The notes below the pieces were generated by a model. It did not search any database, had not been told where the DNA came from, and saw only the letters and a list, made by a program, of their open reading frames with translations. A stretch of 64,000 nt of DNA from Yinghuangia soli (GTDB taxonomy: Bacteria > Actinomycetota > Actinomycetes > Streptomycetales > Streptomycetaceae). Position numbers and translations under genes: made by a program. Location of the stretch: contig NZ_JAKFHA010000015.1 in assembly GCF_021502675.1 (NCBI RefSeq), forward strand, positions 115,283 to 179,282, given 5' to 3'. This document shows, piece by piece, positions 49,573-58,110 of this stretch (its first letter is position 1; every line of letters begins with the position of its first letter).

Positions 49573-49771
49573 AGGCCGTGTCTGCCGGATCTTGATACCG
49601 CTCACGGCGCCCGGCACCGCATCCGGGCCTGGCGGCCCTCCTCGGTCGCTGCGCTCCCTCGCGGCGTTGCGGGGCCTTGCGAGTACGACCGAGTACGAGC
49701 GTCGGCCCTGCGCCTTGCGATGCACGGCACCGAACACCGCGAGCGGCACCAAGATCCGACAGACACGACCT
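49573..49771. mobile_element. 199-bp inverted-repeat element (MITE-like or structured RNA)
   Basis: Arms of 49 nt (49573-49621 and 49723-49771, beginning AGG-C/T-CGTGTCTG) are inverted copies with 37 identities; all 12 differences are transitions. An inner pair CTCGGTCG (49641-49648)/CGACCGAG (49686-49693) lets the 101-nt centre fold too. No open reading frame of note. Similar GTGTCTG ends occur on streptomycete insertion sequences, so a non-autonomous element is the first reading. No target duplication is evident. The right arm ends exactly at the TA used by the IS630 copy. Confidence 0.65.
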
Positions 49772-49772
49772 A

Positions 49773-50895
49773 GTGACCTGAGTCGGAGATTCGTCGTTGG
49801 TTGGGTATGAGTCGTCCGGGTCCGAAGATCCCGCCGTTGTCGTTGACGGATGCCCAGCGGGCTGTGCTTGAGGGGTGGGTGCGCCGTCGGTCGACGGCGC
49901 AGGCGTTGGCGTTGCGGTCGCGGATCGTGCTGGAGTGCGCGGACGGGCACTCGATCCTGGAGGTGTCGCGGCGCCTGGGTGTGGCCGCGGACACGGTCCG
50001 GACGTGGCGGCGCAGGTTCCTCGAGCGCGGTCCGGACGGGCTCGCCGACGAGCCGCGGCCCGGTGTCCCGCGGACGATCACCGACGCGGACGTGGAGCGG
50101 GTGATCGTCAAGACGCTGGAGGAGAAGCCGGCGAACGCGACGCACTGGTCGACCCGTTCGATGGCCGCGGCAACCGGCATGTCGCAGTCGGCGGTCTCCC
50201 GGATCTGGCGGGCGTTCGCCCTCGCGCCGCACCGCGCCGAGACGTTCAAGCTCTCGACCGACCCGTTCTTCGTCGACAAGGTCCGCGACGTCGTCGGGCT
50301 CTATCTGGACCCGCCCGAGCGCGCGCTGGTGCTGTGTGTGGACGAGAAGTCGCAGATCCAGGCGCTGGACCGCTCCCAGCCGGTGCTGCCGATGATGCCC
50401 GGCGTCCCCGAACGCCGCAGCCACGACTACGTCCGCGCGGGCACCACCACGCTGTTCGCCGCACTCGAGGTCGCCACCGGCAAGGTCATCGGCTCCCTGC
50501 ACCGCCGCCACCGCGCCGTCGAGTTCAAGAAGTTCCTCGCCAAACTCGACAGGGAAGTGCCCGCCGGCTTCGAGGTGCACCTGATCCTGGACAACTACGC
50601 CACCCACAAGACCCCCGCGGTCAGGAAATGGCTGCTCGCGCACCCGCGCTTCCATCTGCACTTCACCCCGACCGGGTCGTCCTGGCTGAACCTGGTCGAG
50701 CGCTGGTTCGCCGAACTCACCCAGAAGAAGCTCAAGCGCGGCGTCCACCGTTCCGTCCAGGCCCTCGAACGCGACATCCGCACCTGGCTCGCGGACTGGA
50801 ATGACCACCCACGGCCCTTCGCCTGGACCAAGACCGCCGACGACATCCTCGACAAAGTCGCCACCTACTGCCAACGAATCTCCGACTCACGTCAC
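49773..50895 (+). mobile_element. IS630-family insertion sequence
   Basis: A 1123-bp element with terminal inverted repeats: left 49773-49794 and right 50874-50895, 21 of 22 bases alike (GTGAC-C/G-TGAGTCGGAGATTCGT). It is flanked by TA at 49771-49772 and 50896-50897, the target duplication of the IS630/Tc1 group. Transposase intact. The right end lies 5 bp from a GTG and 11 bp from the ATG of the downstream LAL regulator. Confidence 0.88.
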
Positions 50896-50898
50896 TAG
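49807..50898 (+). CDS. IS630-family transposase
   Basis: A 363-residue transposase. The N-terminal HTH_23/29-type DNA-binding region is about 15-115 (ILEVSRRLGVAADTVRTWRRRF). The DDE domain has Asp179 (LCVDEKSQIQ), Asp262 (LILDNYATHK) and Glu298 (NLVERWFAEL), giving 35 residues between the second Asp and Glu as expected for the family. It appears full-length and active. Its TAG stop uses the TA of the target duplication plus one flanking G, so the stop codon is completed by host DNA. Confidence 0.93.
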   Translation: MSRPGPKIPPLSLTDAQRAVLEGWVRRRSTAQALALRSRIVLECADGHSILEVSRRLGVAADTVRTWRRRFLERGPDGLADEPRPGVPRTITDADVERVIVKTLEEKPANATHWSTRSMAAATGMSQSAVSRIWRAFALAPHRAETFKLSTDPFFVDKVRDVVGLYLDPPERALVLCVDEKSQIQALDRSQPVLPMMPGVPERRSHDYVRAGTTTLFAALEVATGKVIGSLHRRHRAVEFKKFLAKLDREVPAGFEVHLILDNYATHKTPAVRKWLLAHPRFHLHFTPTGSSWLNLVERWFAELTQKKLKRGVHRSVQALERDIRTWLADWNDHPRPFAWTKTADDILDKVATYCQRISDSRH

Positions 50899-50907
50899 AT
50901 TGTGATC

Positions 50908-53661
50908 ATGCTGCTGGGACGGGACGCGGAGCGCGACCGCATAGAACGCCTGCTGGCCGACGCGAAGGCCGGCCAGGGCGGTGCCCTCGTCGTGGCCGGC
51001 GAGGCGGGCATCGGCAAGACCACGCTGATCCAGGACGCGGTCGGCGGCAGCACCGGCATGCGCGTCCTGCACGCGGTCGGCTTCGAGTCCGAGGCCGAAC
51101 TCCCCTTCGCCGCCCTGCACCTGCTGCTCTACCCGTTCCTCGACCGCCTGCCGCAGCTGCCCGCACCCCAAGCCGAGGCGCTGCGCGGCGCGTTCGGGCT
51201 CGCCGACACCGGCGACGCCAACCCGTTCCTGATCGGCGCCGGCACCCTCACCCTGCTCGCCGAACTCGCCGCCGAGTCCCCCGTCGCCTGCATCGTCGAC
51301 GACGTGCAATGGCTGGACCGCGGCTCCTCCGAGGCCCTCCTCTTCGCCGCCCGCCGCTTCCGCGCCGACCCGATCGCCATGGTCTTCGGCGTTCGCGAGA
51401 CCGCGGTCCCGTTCCCCACCCCCGGCATCGAATGGCTCCGCCTCCCCGCACTCCCGCGCGACGCGGCCGGCGGACTCCTCGACGGAGCCCTGCCCGGACT
51501 TGCCCTGCCGGTCCGCGAACGCGTCCTGGACGAAGCCCAGGGCAACCCGCTCGCCCTTCTCGAACTCGGCGCCGCGCGGCTGTCCGCGCAGCGCGCCGGA
51601 ACCACCGAACAGGTCCACGAAGTGGGGCCGTTGCCCGCGACCCGCCGCGTCCAGGACGCCTTCCGCGCCCAGATATCCGCGCTGCCCGCCGACACCGGAC
51701 TGGTGCTGCTCGCCGCCTCCGCCGACGGCACCGCGCCCCTCGACACCGTGCTGCGCGTCGCCCGTGCCCTCGGCGCCGACGGGACCGCCTTGGACGCTGC
51801 CGAAGCCGCCGGGCTGGTCACCGCCGAGGCCGGCCGCATCGCGTTCCGGCACCCGCTGGTCCGCTCGGCCGCCTACCAGCGCGCCACGCATCACCAACGC
51901 ATCGCCGCACACCGCGCGTTCGCCGCCGAACTGGCCGCAGCCGGAGACGCCGACCGGCGCGCCTGGCACCTCGCGGTGGCCACCGCCGAACCCGACGAAG
52001 ACGTCGCGTCCGAACTCGAACGCACCGCCCGCCGCGCCGAGAAGCGCGGCGGCGCCATGGCCGTCTCCGCCGCGTACGAGCACGCCGCCCGCCTCAGCCC
52101 CGACGCCGACCCCCGCGCCCGCCGCATGGCCAAGGCCGCACACGCGGCCTACGACGCCGGGCGCCCGGACCGCGCCGCCCGCCTGGCCGCCGAGGTCATC
52201 ACCCTCACCGCCGACCCCGGCACCGTCGCCGCCGCGATGCACCTGCGCGCCCAGGTCGAGTACGAAAGGACCTCCCCGGCCGCCGACGCCGCCCTCGCGC
52301 TGGACGCAGCCCGCGTCGTCCTGGACACCGACCCGGAAGGCGCGGTGTCCATCCTCACCGAGGTGGTCGGCGCCGGACGCGACGGCGCCGCGGCCGACCT
52401 CGTCGCCGAAGGCGTCCGCCTCCTGCGCGACCTCAAGCTGCCCTCCGGCTCCCCGCTGACACTGCCCGCCGATGCGCAGATCGGCTGGGGCGAACTCCTC
52501 GCCGGCCGCCCCGCAGAGGCGGCCGCCCCGATGCGGGCGCTGATCCGCGCCGCGACCGCCGAACCCGTCGACTATCTGCACCGCATCGTCGCCGGATTCA
52601 GCGCCCTCATGCTCGCCGACGACGACGCCGCACTCGCCGTCATGGAGACCATGCTCGACGAGGCCCGCGCCGCGGGCGCCCTGCTGTGGATACCGTACTC
52701 CCTCGAACTCGTCGCCCTCGGAAGGGCCTTGCGCGGCGACGCGGTCGACGCCCAAGCCGGCGTCGAGGAAGGCGTCGCGCTCGGCACCGAACTCGGCATG
52801 GACACCGAGGTCGCGGTCCTGCGCACGGTCGGCGTGTGGACCGCGGCCCTGCTCGGCGACGAGGACCGCTGCCGGGCCCTCGCCGCCGAGGCCATCCCGG
52901 TCGCTGCGCAGCGCCACCCGGTCGGCGCAGCCATCGCGTCCTGGGGCCTCGGCCTCCTCGACCTCGCGGCCGGCCGGTACGCCGAAGCCGTCGACACGCT
53001 GCACGCGGTGTGCACCGGCCCGGTCGCGCACGACATGCTCGTCCGGGCCGTCCCCGACCTGCTGGAAGCCGCGGTGCGCAACGACACCGCGGACCGCGCC
53101 GCCGGCCCGCTCGTACGCCTGCACACCTGGGCCGAACACGCCGGCAGCCCGCTGGCCTCGGCCCTGTCGCTGCGCTGCCGTGCCCTGTCGGAGACCGACG
53201 CGGACACCGCCGACGAGTACTTCCGGGCCGCCGCCGAGCAGCACACCCGGCACGGCGGACGCTACGAGCAGGCCCGCACCCGCCTGCTGCACGGGGAATG
53301 GCTGCGCCGCCGGCGCCGCCGCACCGAGGCCCGCGCCGAACTGGACGCCGCGCTGACCGCGTTCGAACACGTCGGCGCGGCACGCTGGGCCGCCCGGGCC
53401 GCCGCCGAACTCGCCGCCCTGGGCGAACCCGCGCACCGGCGCCAGGCCTCCGACGACCCGCTCGCCCGGTTGACCCCGCAGGAGTACCAGGTCGTCAAGC
53501 TCGCCGCGACCGGCATGAGCAACAAGGACATCGGCGCAGGGCTGTTCCTCAGCCCGCGTACCGTCGGGCACCACCTCTACCGGGCGTACCCGAAGCTCGG
53601 CGTCTCGCGCCGCGCCGAGCTCGCCCGATTCGTGGCTGCCCACGAGCTCCCGAACGGGTGA
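50908..53661 (+). CDS. LuxR-family LAL (large ATP-binding) regulator
   Basis: A regulator of 917 residues from ATG (919 from GTG 50902). An AAA/NB-ARC-like ATPase is at the N-terminus, with Walker A VAGEAGIGKTT (29-39) and Walker B ACIVDDVQWLD (about 126-136). A long helical TPR-like middle follows, and a C-terminal LuxR HTH (LTPQEYQVVKLAATGMSNKDIGAGLFLSPRTVGHHLYRAYPKLG, last about 65 residues, in parts). LALs activate antibiotic and sugar-metabolism genes. The IS630 end replaces its natural ribosome site region, so it may depend on read-through from the transposase. Likely targets are the SDR and DHFR-like genes downstream. Confidence 0.9.
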   Translation: MLLGRDAERDRIERLLADAKAGQGGALVVAGEAGIGKTTLIQDAVGGSTGMRVLHAVGFESEAELPFAALHLLLYPFLDRLPQLPAPQAEALRGAFGLADTGDANPFLIGAGTLTLLAELAAESPVACIVDDVQWLDRGSSEALLFAARRFRADPIAMVFGVRETAVPFPTPGIEWLRLPALPRDAAGGLLDGALPGLALPVRERVLDEAQGNPLALLELGAARLSAQRAGTTEQVHEVGPLPATRRVQDAFRAQISALPADTGLVLLAASADGTAPLDTVLRVARALGADGTALDAAEAAGLVTAEAGRIAFRHPLVRSAAYQRATHHQRIAAHRAFAAELAAAGDADRRAWHLAVATAEPDEDVASELERTARRAEKRGGAMAVSAAYEHAARLSPDADPRARRMAKAAHAAYDAGRPDRAARLAAEVITLTADPGTVAAAMHLRAQVEYERTSPAADAALALDAARVVLDTDPEGAVSILTEVVGAGRDGAAADLVAEGVRLLRDLKLPSGSPLTLPADAQIGWGELLAGRPAEAAAPMRALIRAATAEPVDYLHRIVAGFSALMLADDDAALAVMETMLDEARAAGALLWIPYSLELVALGRALRGDAVDAQAGVEEGVALGTELGMDTEVAVLRTVGVWTAALLGDEDRCRALAAEAIPVAAQRHPVGAAIASWGLGLLDLAAGRYAEAVDTLHAVCTGPVAHDMLVRAVPDLLEAAVRNDTADRAAGPLVRLHTWAEHAGSPLASALSLRCRALSETDADTADEYFRAAAEQHTRHGGRYEQARTRLLHGEWLRRRRRRTEARAELDAALTAFEHVGAARWAARAAAELAALGEPAHRRQASDDPLARLTPQEYQVVKLAATGMSNKDIGAGLFLSPRTVGHHLYRAYPKLGVSRRAELARFVAAHELPNG

Positions 53662-53718
53662 GCTGACCGGCCCGTCCGTACTTCGCACCGGCACGGACGA
53701 CTTGACCGACCGCGCCAC

Positions 53719-53792
53719 CGCCAGTCGCCCACCCCGGCAACGCCAGTCGCCCCCCCGGCAACGCCAGTCGCCCACCCTGGCAGCGCCAGTCG
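53719..53792. repeat. Four phased repeats of CGCCAGTCG before the SDR-fold gene
   Basis: Copies start at 53719, 53741, 53762 and 53784, a period of 22, 21 and 22 bp, two turns of DNA. Copies 1-3 extend to 21-22 bp (cgccagtcgcccaccccggcaa); copy 4 keeps only CGCCAGTCG. The array ends about 30 bp before TAGCGT (53825), a possible -10 element. It is suited to cooperative binding of an activator on one face of the helix, perhaps the LAL. Confidence 0.65.
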
Positions 53793-53878
53793 ATCGACCG
53801 ATGCCCCGCCCCCGACTGCCTCCCTAGCGTTCATGGCATCCCACCCGAACCAAGAACGCATGGACTCATGGAGGCCCG

Positions 53879-54628
53879 ATGCTGCTGCGCGACAAGACAG
53901 CTGTGATCTACGGCGGAGGCGGTGCCGTCGGCGGCGCGATGGCCCAGGCCTTCGCCGCCGAAGGCGCCCGCTGCTTCCTGGTCGGCCGCACGCCCGCACC
54001 GCTGGAGGCGGTGGCCCGCCGGATCCGCGAGGCCGGCGGCCACGTCGAGACCGCGGTGCTGGACGCGCACGACACGAGCGCGGTCGACGACCACGCCGAC
54101 GCCGTGGCCGGCCGGTCCGGCAGCCTGGACATCTCGGTGAACCTGATCGTCGCGGACGCCATCTTCCAGCCGCTGTCCGAGATCTCCGTACCGGACTTCG
54201 GCACCTCGATCGCCCGGACCCTCACCGCGCAACTCACCACCACCAAGGCCGCGGCCCGGCACATGGCCAAGCAGGGCTCCGGCGTCCTGCTGTTCTTCGG
54301 CGGCTCGGACTACCGCGCCAAGATCCCCGGCCTGGGCACCGTCCAGATCGCCATGGACGCGGTCGAGGCGCTGCGCCGCCAGTGGGCGGTCGAACTCGGC
54401 CCGCACGGCGTCCGGGTGCTGAGCCTGCTGACCGGCGGCGTGCCCGAGACATTCCCCGAGGGCCCCGAGCAGGAGCCGTACAAGCAGGCGCTCGTGGACG
54501 CCACGCTGCTCAAGCGCGCGGCCACGCTCGCCGACGTCGGCCGGGTCGCCGCATTCCTCGCGTCCGACCAAGCCCGCACGATGACCGCCACCCAGGTCAA
54601 CATCAGCGCCGGCGCACACGGCGACTGA
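53879..54628 (+). CDS. SDR-fold protein lacking the catalytic Tyr/Lys
   Basis: A 249-residue Rossmann-fold protein. The nucleotide motif IYGGGGAVGGAMAQAFAAEGA (10-30, in parts) is intact apart from an extra Gly run. The NNAG motif reads VNLIVA (88-93). Where classical SDRs have Tyr-x3-Lys, GTVQIAMDAVEALRR gives Val155 and Met159. Binding of NAD(P) may remain, but the standard proton relay is gone. Ends ATQVNISAGAHGD like ordinary SDRs. GGAGG precedes the ATG. It lies with a DHFR-like gene behind a LAL regulator and an array of direct repeats. Confidence 0.8.
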   Translation: MLLRDKTAVIYGGGGAVGGAMAQAFAAEGARCFLVGRTPAPLEAVARRIREAGGHVETAVLDAHDTSAVDDHADAVAGRSGSLDISVNLIVADAIFQPLSEISVPDFGTSIARTLTAQLTTTKAAARHMAKQGSGVLLFFGGSDYRAKIPGLGTVQIAMDAVEALRRQWAVELGPHGVRVLSLLTGGVPETFPEGPEQEPYKQALVDATLLKRAATLADVGRVAAFLASDQARTMTATQVNISAGAHGD

Positions 54629-54692
54629 CGCCCCGCCCGCTTCTCTTCCCACCCGAACACTCCCGCACATTCCCGCAAGGAGCTCCGCAGCC

Positions 54693-55253
54693 ATGCGCAA
54701 GATCGTGAACTCGACCTACATCTCCCTCGACGGCGACATCGAGAAGCTGGACCAGTGGTCCTTCGACTACTGGAGCGACGACCTCGAACGCTTCGCCACC
54801 AAGCAGCTCTTCGCCGCCGACACCCTGCTCATGGGCCGCGAGACCTACGAGAACTTCGCGTCCGCCTGGTCCGGCCGCGCCGGAGCCGACGAGTTCGCCG
54901 ACCGCATGAACGCCATCGACAAGGTCGTCATCTCCGACACCCTTACCGGCGGCGACTGGGGACCCACCACGGTCGTCTCGCGCGCGGGCGTGGCGGCGGC
55001 GATCACCGCCCTCAAGGGCCAGCCGGGCGGCGACATCCTCATGTACGGCTTCGGGCCCGTCGCCAAGACCCTCCTCGCGCACGACCTGCTCGACGAGGTC
55101 CGCTTCTGGGTCCACCCGGTCATCGCCGGCAGCAGCAGCAGCCTGGCGGCCGACGGCTTCATGCACCGCCTCAAGCTCGTCCGCACCGACGCGATGGACA
55201 CCGGCGTGGTCGTGCTGAGTTACACCCCCGGCGGCGCACCCGCGGCCTCCTGA
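54693..55253 (+). CDS. Dihydrofolate-reductase-like (RibD C-terminal domain) reductase
   Basis: A 186-residue NADPH-dependent reductase-fold protein. MRKIVNSTYISLDGDIE (1-17) and LLMGRETYENFA (about 46-57) are the DHFR/RibD strand-1 and helix motifs, and GGDILMYGFGPVAKTLLAHDLLDEVRFWVHPVIAG (in parts, about 110-146) the C-terminal sheet. Members of this family in LAL-adjacent loci have unknown substrates. AGGAG precedes the ATG. The last 34 bp overlap the convergent ankyrin/HEAT gene. Confidence 0.87.
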   Translation: MRKIVNSTYISLDGDIEKLDQWSFDYWSDDLERFATKQLFAADTLLMGRETYENFASAWSGRAGADEFADRMNAIDKVVISDTLTGGDWGPTTVVSRAGVAAAITALKGQPGGDILMYGFGPVAKTLLAHDLLDEVRFWVHPVIAGSSSSLAADGFMHRLKLVRTDAMDTGVVVLSYTPGGAPAAS

Positions 55254-56584
55254 GCCGCGCGGTAGCGGTACCGGAAGACGTCGTAGAGCAGCCAGCGGTA
55301 CGGGGAGTCCTCGCCGATGGTGCCGAGTCCGTCCAGGACCTCGTCGCCGCGCGCATCCCCGCGCAGCGCCAGGCGTCCCGCAGCCTCGACCCGGACGCTC
55401 TCGTCCGGGTCGAGGAGGCGGGACGCCAGCAGGTCGGAGGCACTTGGCGGCCCTGTCCGCCCCGTCCGCCCCGTCCGCCCCGTCAGCCCCGTCGGTTCGG
55501 CCGGGGCGTGACCGAGTGACATGCACGCCACCCGGCGTACAGCAGGCGCGTCGTCCTCCAGACACGCCACCACGGCTGCCGTCGCCTCTGGGTGGCCCGA
55601 CTCGACCGCGCGCCGCAGTCCGCCGACCGCCCAGGTGCGGACCTTCGCCGCGCCGTGGCGCGTGAGGGCGGGAAGAGCTTCGTCCGCGCGCGGGTCCAGG
55701 GCGTCGGTCAGCCCGGCGGTGAGCGACCACGCCACGCGGTCGTCCCGCTCGCGGGCCACCCAGGGGACGAACAGGTCGACGAGGGGCGCGTCGTACGGAT
55801 CGTCGTCGCTGTCGTCGAACAGGTTCATGATGCGCAGGACTTCCGCGGCGAAATAGCGCTCCCGCGGATCGGCGCTCTCGCGCAGTGCGGCAGCCTCGTC
55901 CCATACCGCGGGATCGCGACGCTGCTGGAGTGCGGACGTGGTGGCCCACCACACCTCGTGGTCGACGTTTGTCTCGGCCAGCGCGCGGGCCAGGAGTTCC
56001 TCGAACGGCGGACGTATGCCATACCGCGGTTCCAGCTCCGTCAGGATCACCGTGTGGCTCTTGCGGATGGTCGCAGAGCCGCAGGTCCACTCCTCGACGA
56101 TGTTCCCCGACTCCGACTCCACGGTCGTGCGCGAAGCCCGGCCAGGACCCCCGCGGTGGTTCAGCTCCGCGGAGAACTTCACCTGGCACCAATACCGGGT
56201 CAGCGCGAGAGCGTCCCGACCCTCCGGATCGGTGAGCCACAAGTTGGCCCCGGCATTGATGAGCCGCCCCACTATGTCGTGCGCGCCGTGGTCGATTGCC
56301 CGCAGCAGCGGGGTCCGGCCGTCGGGGGCGGCGCGGTCCACCTGGACCGCGGCCGAGCCGAGGAGTGCGTCGACTACGGGGAGGCTGAAGGTCTCGACCG
56401 CCAGGCACAGCACGGGTGTTCCGTGCTCATCCACGGTTTCGGGGTCGGCGCCGGCCTCGCGGAGCAGCGCGGTCACCGCCTCCGCGTCGGCACGCCGTAC
56501 GGCCGCGACCAAGGACTCCACCGACGACCCAGCCAGTGACCCTGCCGATGACTCCACCCGATGCCTCCCCGACGTCGACGCCAT
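55220..56584 (-). CDS. Ankyrin-repeat and HEAT-like-repeat protein
   Basis: A 454-residue soluble scaffold. N-terminal residues about 15-115 form about three ankyrin repeats (VDEHGTPVLCLAVE, DGRTPLLRAIDHGAHDIVGRLINAGA). A linker domain follows, with GNIVEEWTCGSATIRKSHTVI in its middle. The C-terminal half (about 280-454) is PBS/HEAT-like: AAKVRTWAVGGLRRAVESG, APAVRRVACMSLGHA, DESVRVEAAGRLALRG. Between the last two is a short Gly-Arg-Thr repeat, from a 9-bp DNA repeat near 55457-55495. No enzyme motif. Probably protein-protein interaction. The ATG at 56584 was chosen as the first residue before a coherent repeat domain. Confidence 0.75.
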   Translation of the reverse strand: MASTSGRHRVESSAGSLAGSSVESLVAAVRRADAEAVTALLREAGADPETVDEHGTPVLCLAVETFSLPVVDALLGSAAVQVDRAAPDGRTPLLRAIDHGAHDIVGRLINAGANLWLTDPEGRDALALTRYWCQVKFSAELNHRGGPGRASRTTVESESGNIVEEWTCGSATIRKSHTVILTELEPRYGIRPPFEELLARALAETNVDHEVWWATTSALQQRRDPAVWDEAAALRESADPRERYFAAEVLRIMNLFDDSDDDPYDAPLVDLFVPWVARERDDRVAWSLTAGLTDALDPRADEALPALTRHGAAKVRTWAVGGLRRAVESGHPEATAAVVACLEDDAPAVRRVACMSLGHAPAEPTGLTGRTGRTGRTGPPSASDLLASRLLDPDESVRVEAAGRLALRGDARGDEVLDGLGTIGEDSPYRWLLYDVFRYRYRAAQEAAGAPPGV

Positions 56585-56677
56585 CCTGCCAGGAGTGACT
56601 CGGAAACGGATGGGCGATTGATGATGGTTTCTCATGGTTAGCCTTGGGCGCGGAGAGCCCCAGGCGAGGAGTGTGCG

Positions 56678-57919
56678 GTGCCCAGCACTATGCGGTCGTC
56701 CGACGACACCGAAGCAGCCGAACGCGACGGCCGGTGGCTTGCCGCCGTGATGCACGTGGCGTTCTTCGTGCTGCTGGGCTCGTCGCTGACCCGGTACCTG
56801 ATCGTCCATCCGGGTGCCCCCGCGACCCCGTGGGTCATCGTGCTCGCCGCGGCATTGGCCCTGCTGTACCTCCTCGGGCCGGTCCTGGGGCGCGTACAGG
56901 ATCCGGGTTCACGGCGTGCCGCGGCGACATCCGGACTGTGGCTGGCCGCCGTCGTCGGCGTCTGGCTCGCACTGGTCTTCCTTGCCCCGAGCTTCGCGTA
57001 CTGCGCGGTGCCGCTCTTCTTCATCGGCCTGCGGTCGCTGGGCACGCGGCCGGCACTGCTGCTCGTGGCCCTGATCACCGCCGCCGTGATCGCCGCCCAG
57101 CTGAAGCTGCGGCTGCGCTTCGGTTTCGACCCCAACTTCGTCCTGGCCCCGCCGGCCATCGCCGCGGCGGCCACCGCGGTGTTCCTGCACTCCCAGCGGC
57201 AGGCCGCCCGGCTGCGGGCCGTCATCGCCGACCTCGTCCGCACCCGCCGCGAACTGGCCGCCACGGAACGCCGGGAAGGCACCCTCGCCGAACGCCAGCG
57301 GCTGTCCGCGGAGATCCACGACACGCTCGCCCAGGGCATGTCCAGCCAGCAGATGCTGCTCCAGGCCGCGGACCGGCTCTGGGACACCGACCCCGACGCC
57401 GCCCGCGGCCACATGCGCACGGCCGCGGCCATCGCGGAACGCAACCTCGCCGAATCCCGGCGCTTCGTCCACGACCTGGCCCCCGCCGACCTGGCCGACG
57501 GAGGCAGCCTGGACGCCGCCCTGCGTGCCCTCGCCGAACGCGAGACCACCGCGACCCTGCAGGTCCGCTTCCACCAGGACGGCACCCCGGCCGCGCCACT
57601 TCCCGAACGTGTGCAATCCGCGCTGCTCCGGATCGCGCAAGGCGCCCTGGCGAACGTCCGCGAACACGCCGACGCCGCCAACGCGGCCGTGACGCTGACC
57701 CACCTGGATGGAGAAGTCGTCCTCGACATCGCCGACGACGGCCGCGGCTTCACCCCGCGCGAGCGCTCGGACGACAGGGCCGGCGACAGCGTCCGCGGAC
57801 ACGGCCTGCCCGCGATCCGGGCGCGCGTGGAGCAACTCGGCGGGAAGCTCACGATCGAATCGGAGCCGGGCGAGGGAACCGTGCTATCGGCGGCCGTTCC
57901 TCTGACCGACCCGAACTGA
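56678..57919 (+). CDS. Sensor histidine kinase (NarL/DesK-type, HisKA_3), orphan
   Basis: A 413-residue kinase. Five to six membrane helices fill about 22-170. The dimerisation/phosphoacceptor motif is ERQRLSAEIHDTLAQGMSSQ with His214. The HATPase_c domain has N-box RIAQGALANVREHADAA, G1 DIADDGRGF and G2 GHGLPAIRARV. Such kinases normally phosphorylate a NarL-type response regulator in the same operon, but none lies on either side here. The GTG start follows AGGAG. A terminator hairpin follows. Confidence 0.9.
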   Translation: MPSTMRSSDDTEAAERDGRWLAAVMHVAFFVLLGSSLTRYLIVHPGAPATPWVIVLAAALALLYLLGPVLGRVQDPGSRRAAATSGLWLAAVVGVWLALVFLAPSFAYCAVPLFFIGLRSLGTRPALLLVALITAAVIAAQLKLRLRFGFDPNFVLAPPAIAAAATAVFLHSQRQAARLRAVIADLVRTRRELAATERREGTLAERQRLSAEIHDTLAQGMSSQQMLLQAADRLWDTDPDAARGHMRTAAAIAERNLAESRRFVHDLAPADLADGGSLDAALRALAERETTATLQVRFHQDGTPAAPLPERVQSALLRIAQGALANVREHADAANAAVTLTHLDGEVVLDIADDGRGFTPRERSDDRAGDSVRGHGLPAIRARVEQLGGKLTIESEPGEGTVLSAAVPLTDPN

Positions 57920-57934
57920 CCGCTCCGGCTGTCC

Positions 57935-57967
57935 CGGCCGCTGCGGCTGTGCCGGCCGCAGCGGCCG
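57935..57967 (+). terminator. 13-bp hairpin after the kinase
   Basis: CGGCCGCTGCGGC and GCCGCAGCGGCCG enclose a 7-nt loop, 15 nt after the kinase stop. Its presence argues against cotranscription with the repeat proteins. Confidence 0.7.
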
Positions 57968-58110
57968 CGTCGACCGTGCGCACCGCCGTCCCGTCGCGGA
58001 CACGTCTCGACGGACCGGAAAACGGCTGGCTGGGAGCCTGCCCCGGCGCGGAGGATGGCGGCGGCCTACCCGGCCTGCCTGCTCTGCCGTTCCCTTCAGG
58101 AGTCCCCGCG

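Noticed and set aside
53719-53792. CRISPR-like array reading of the 22-bp repeats
   Set aside because: Repeats are contiguous with no spacers, only four, and no cas genes are present.
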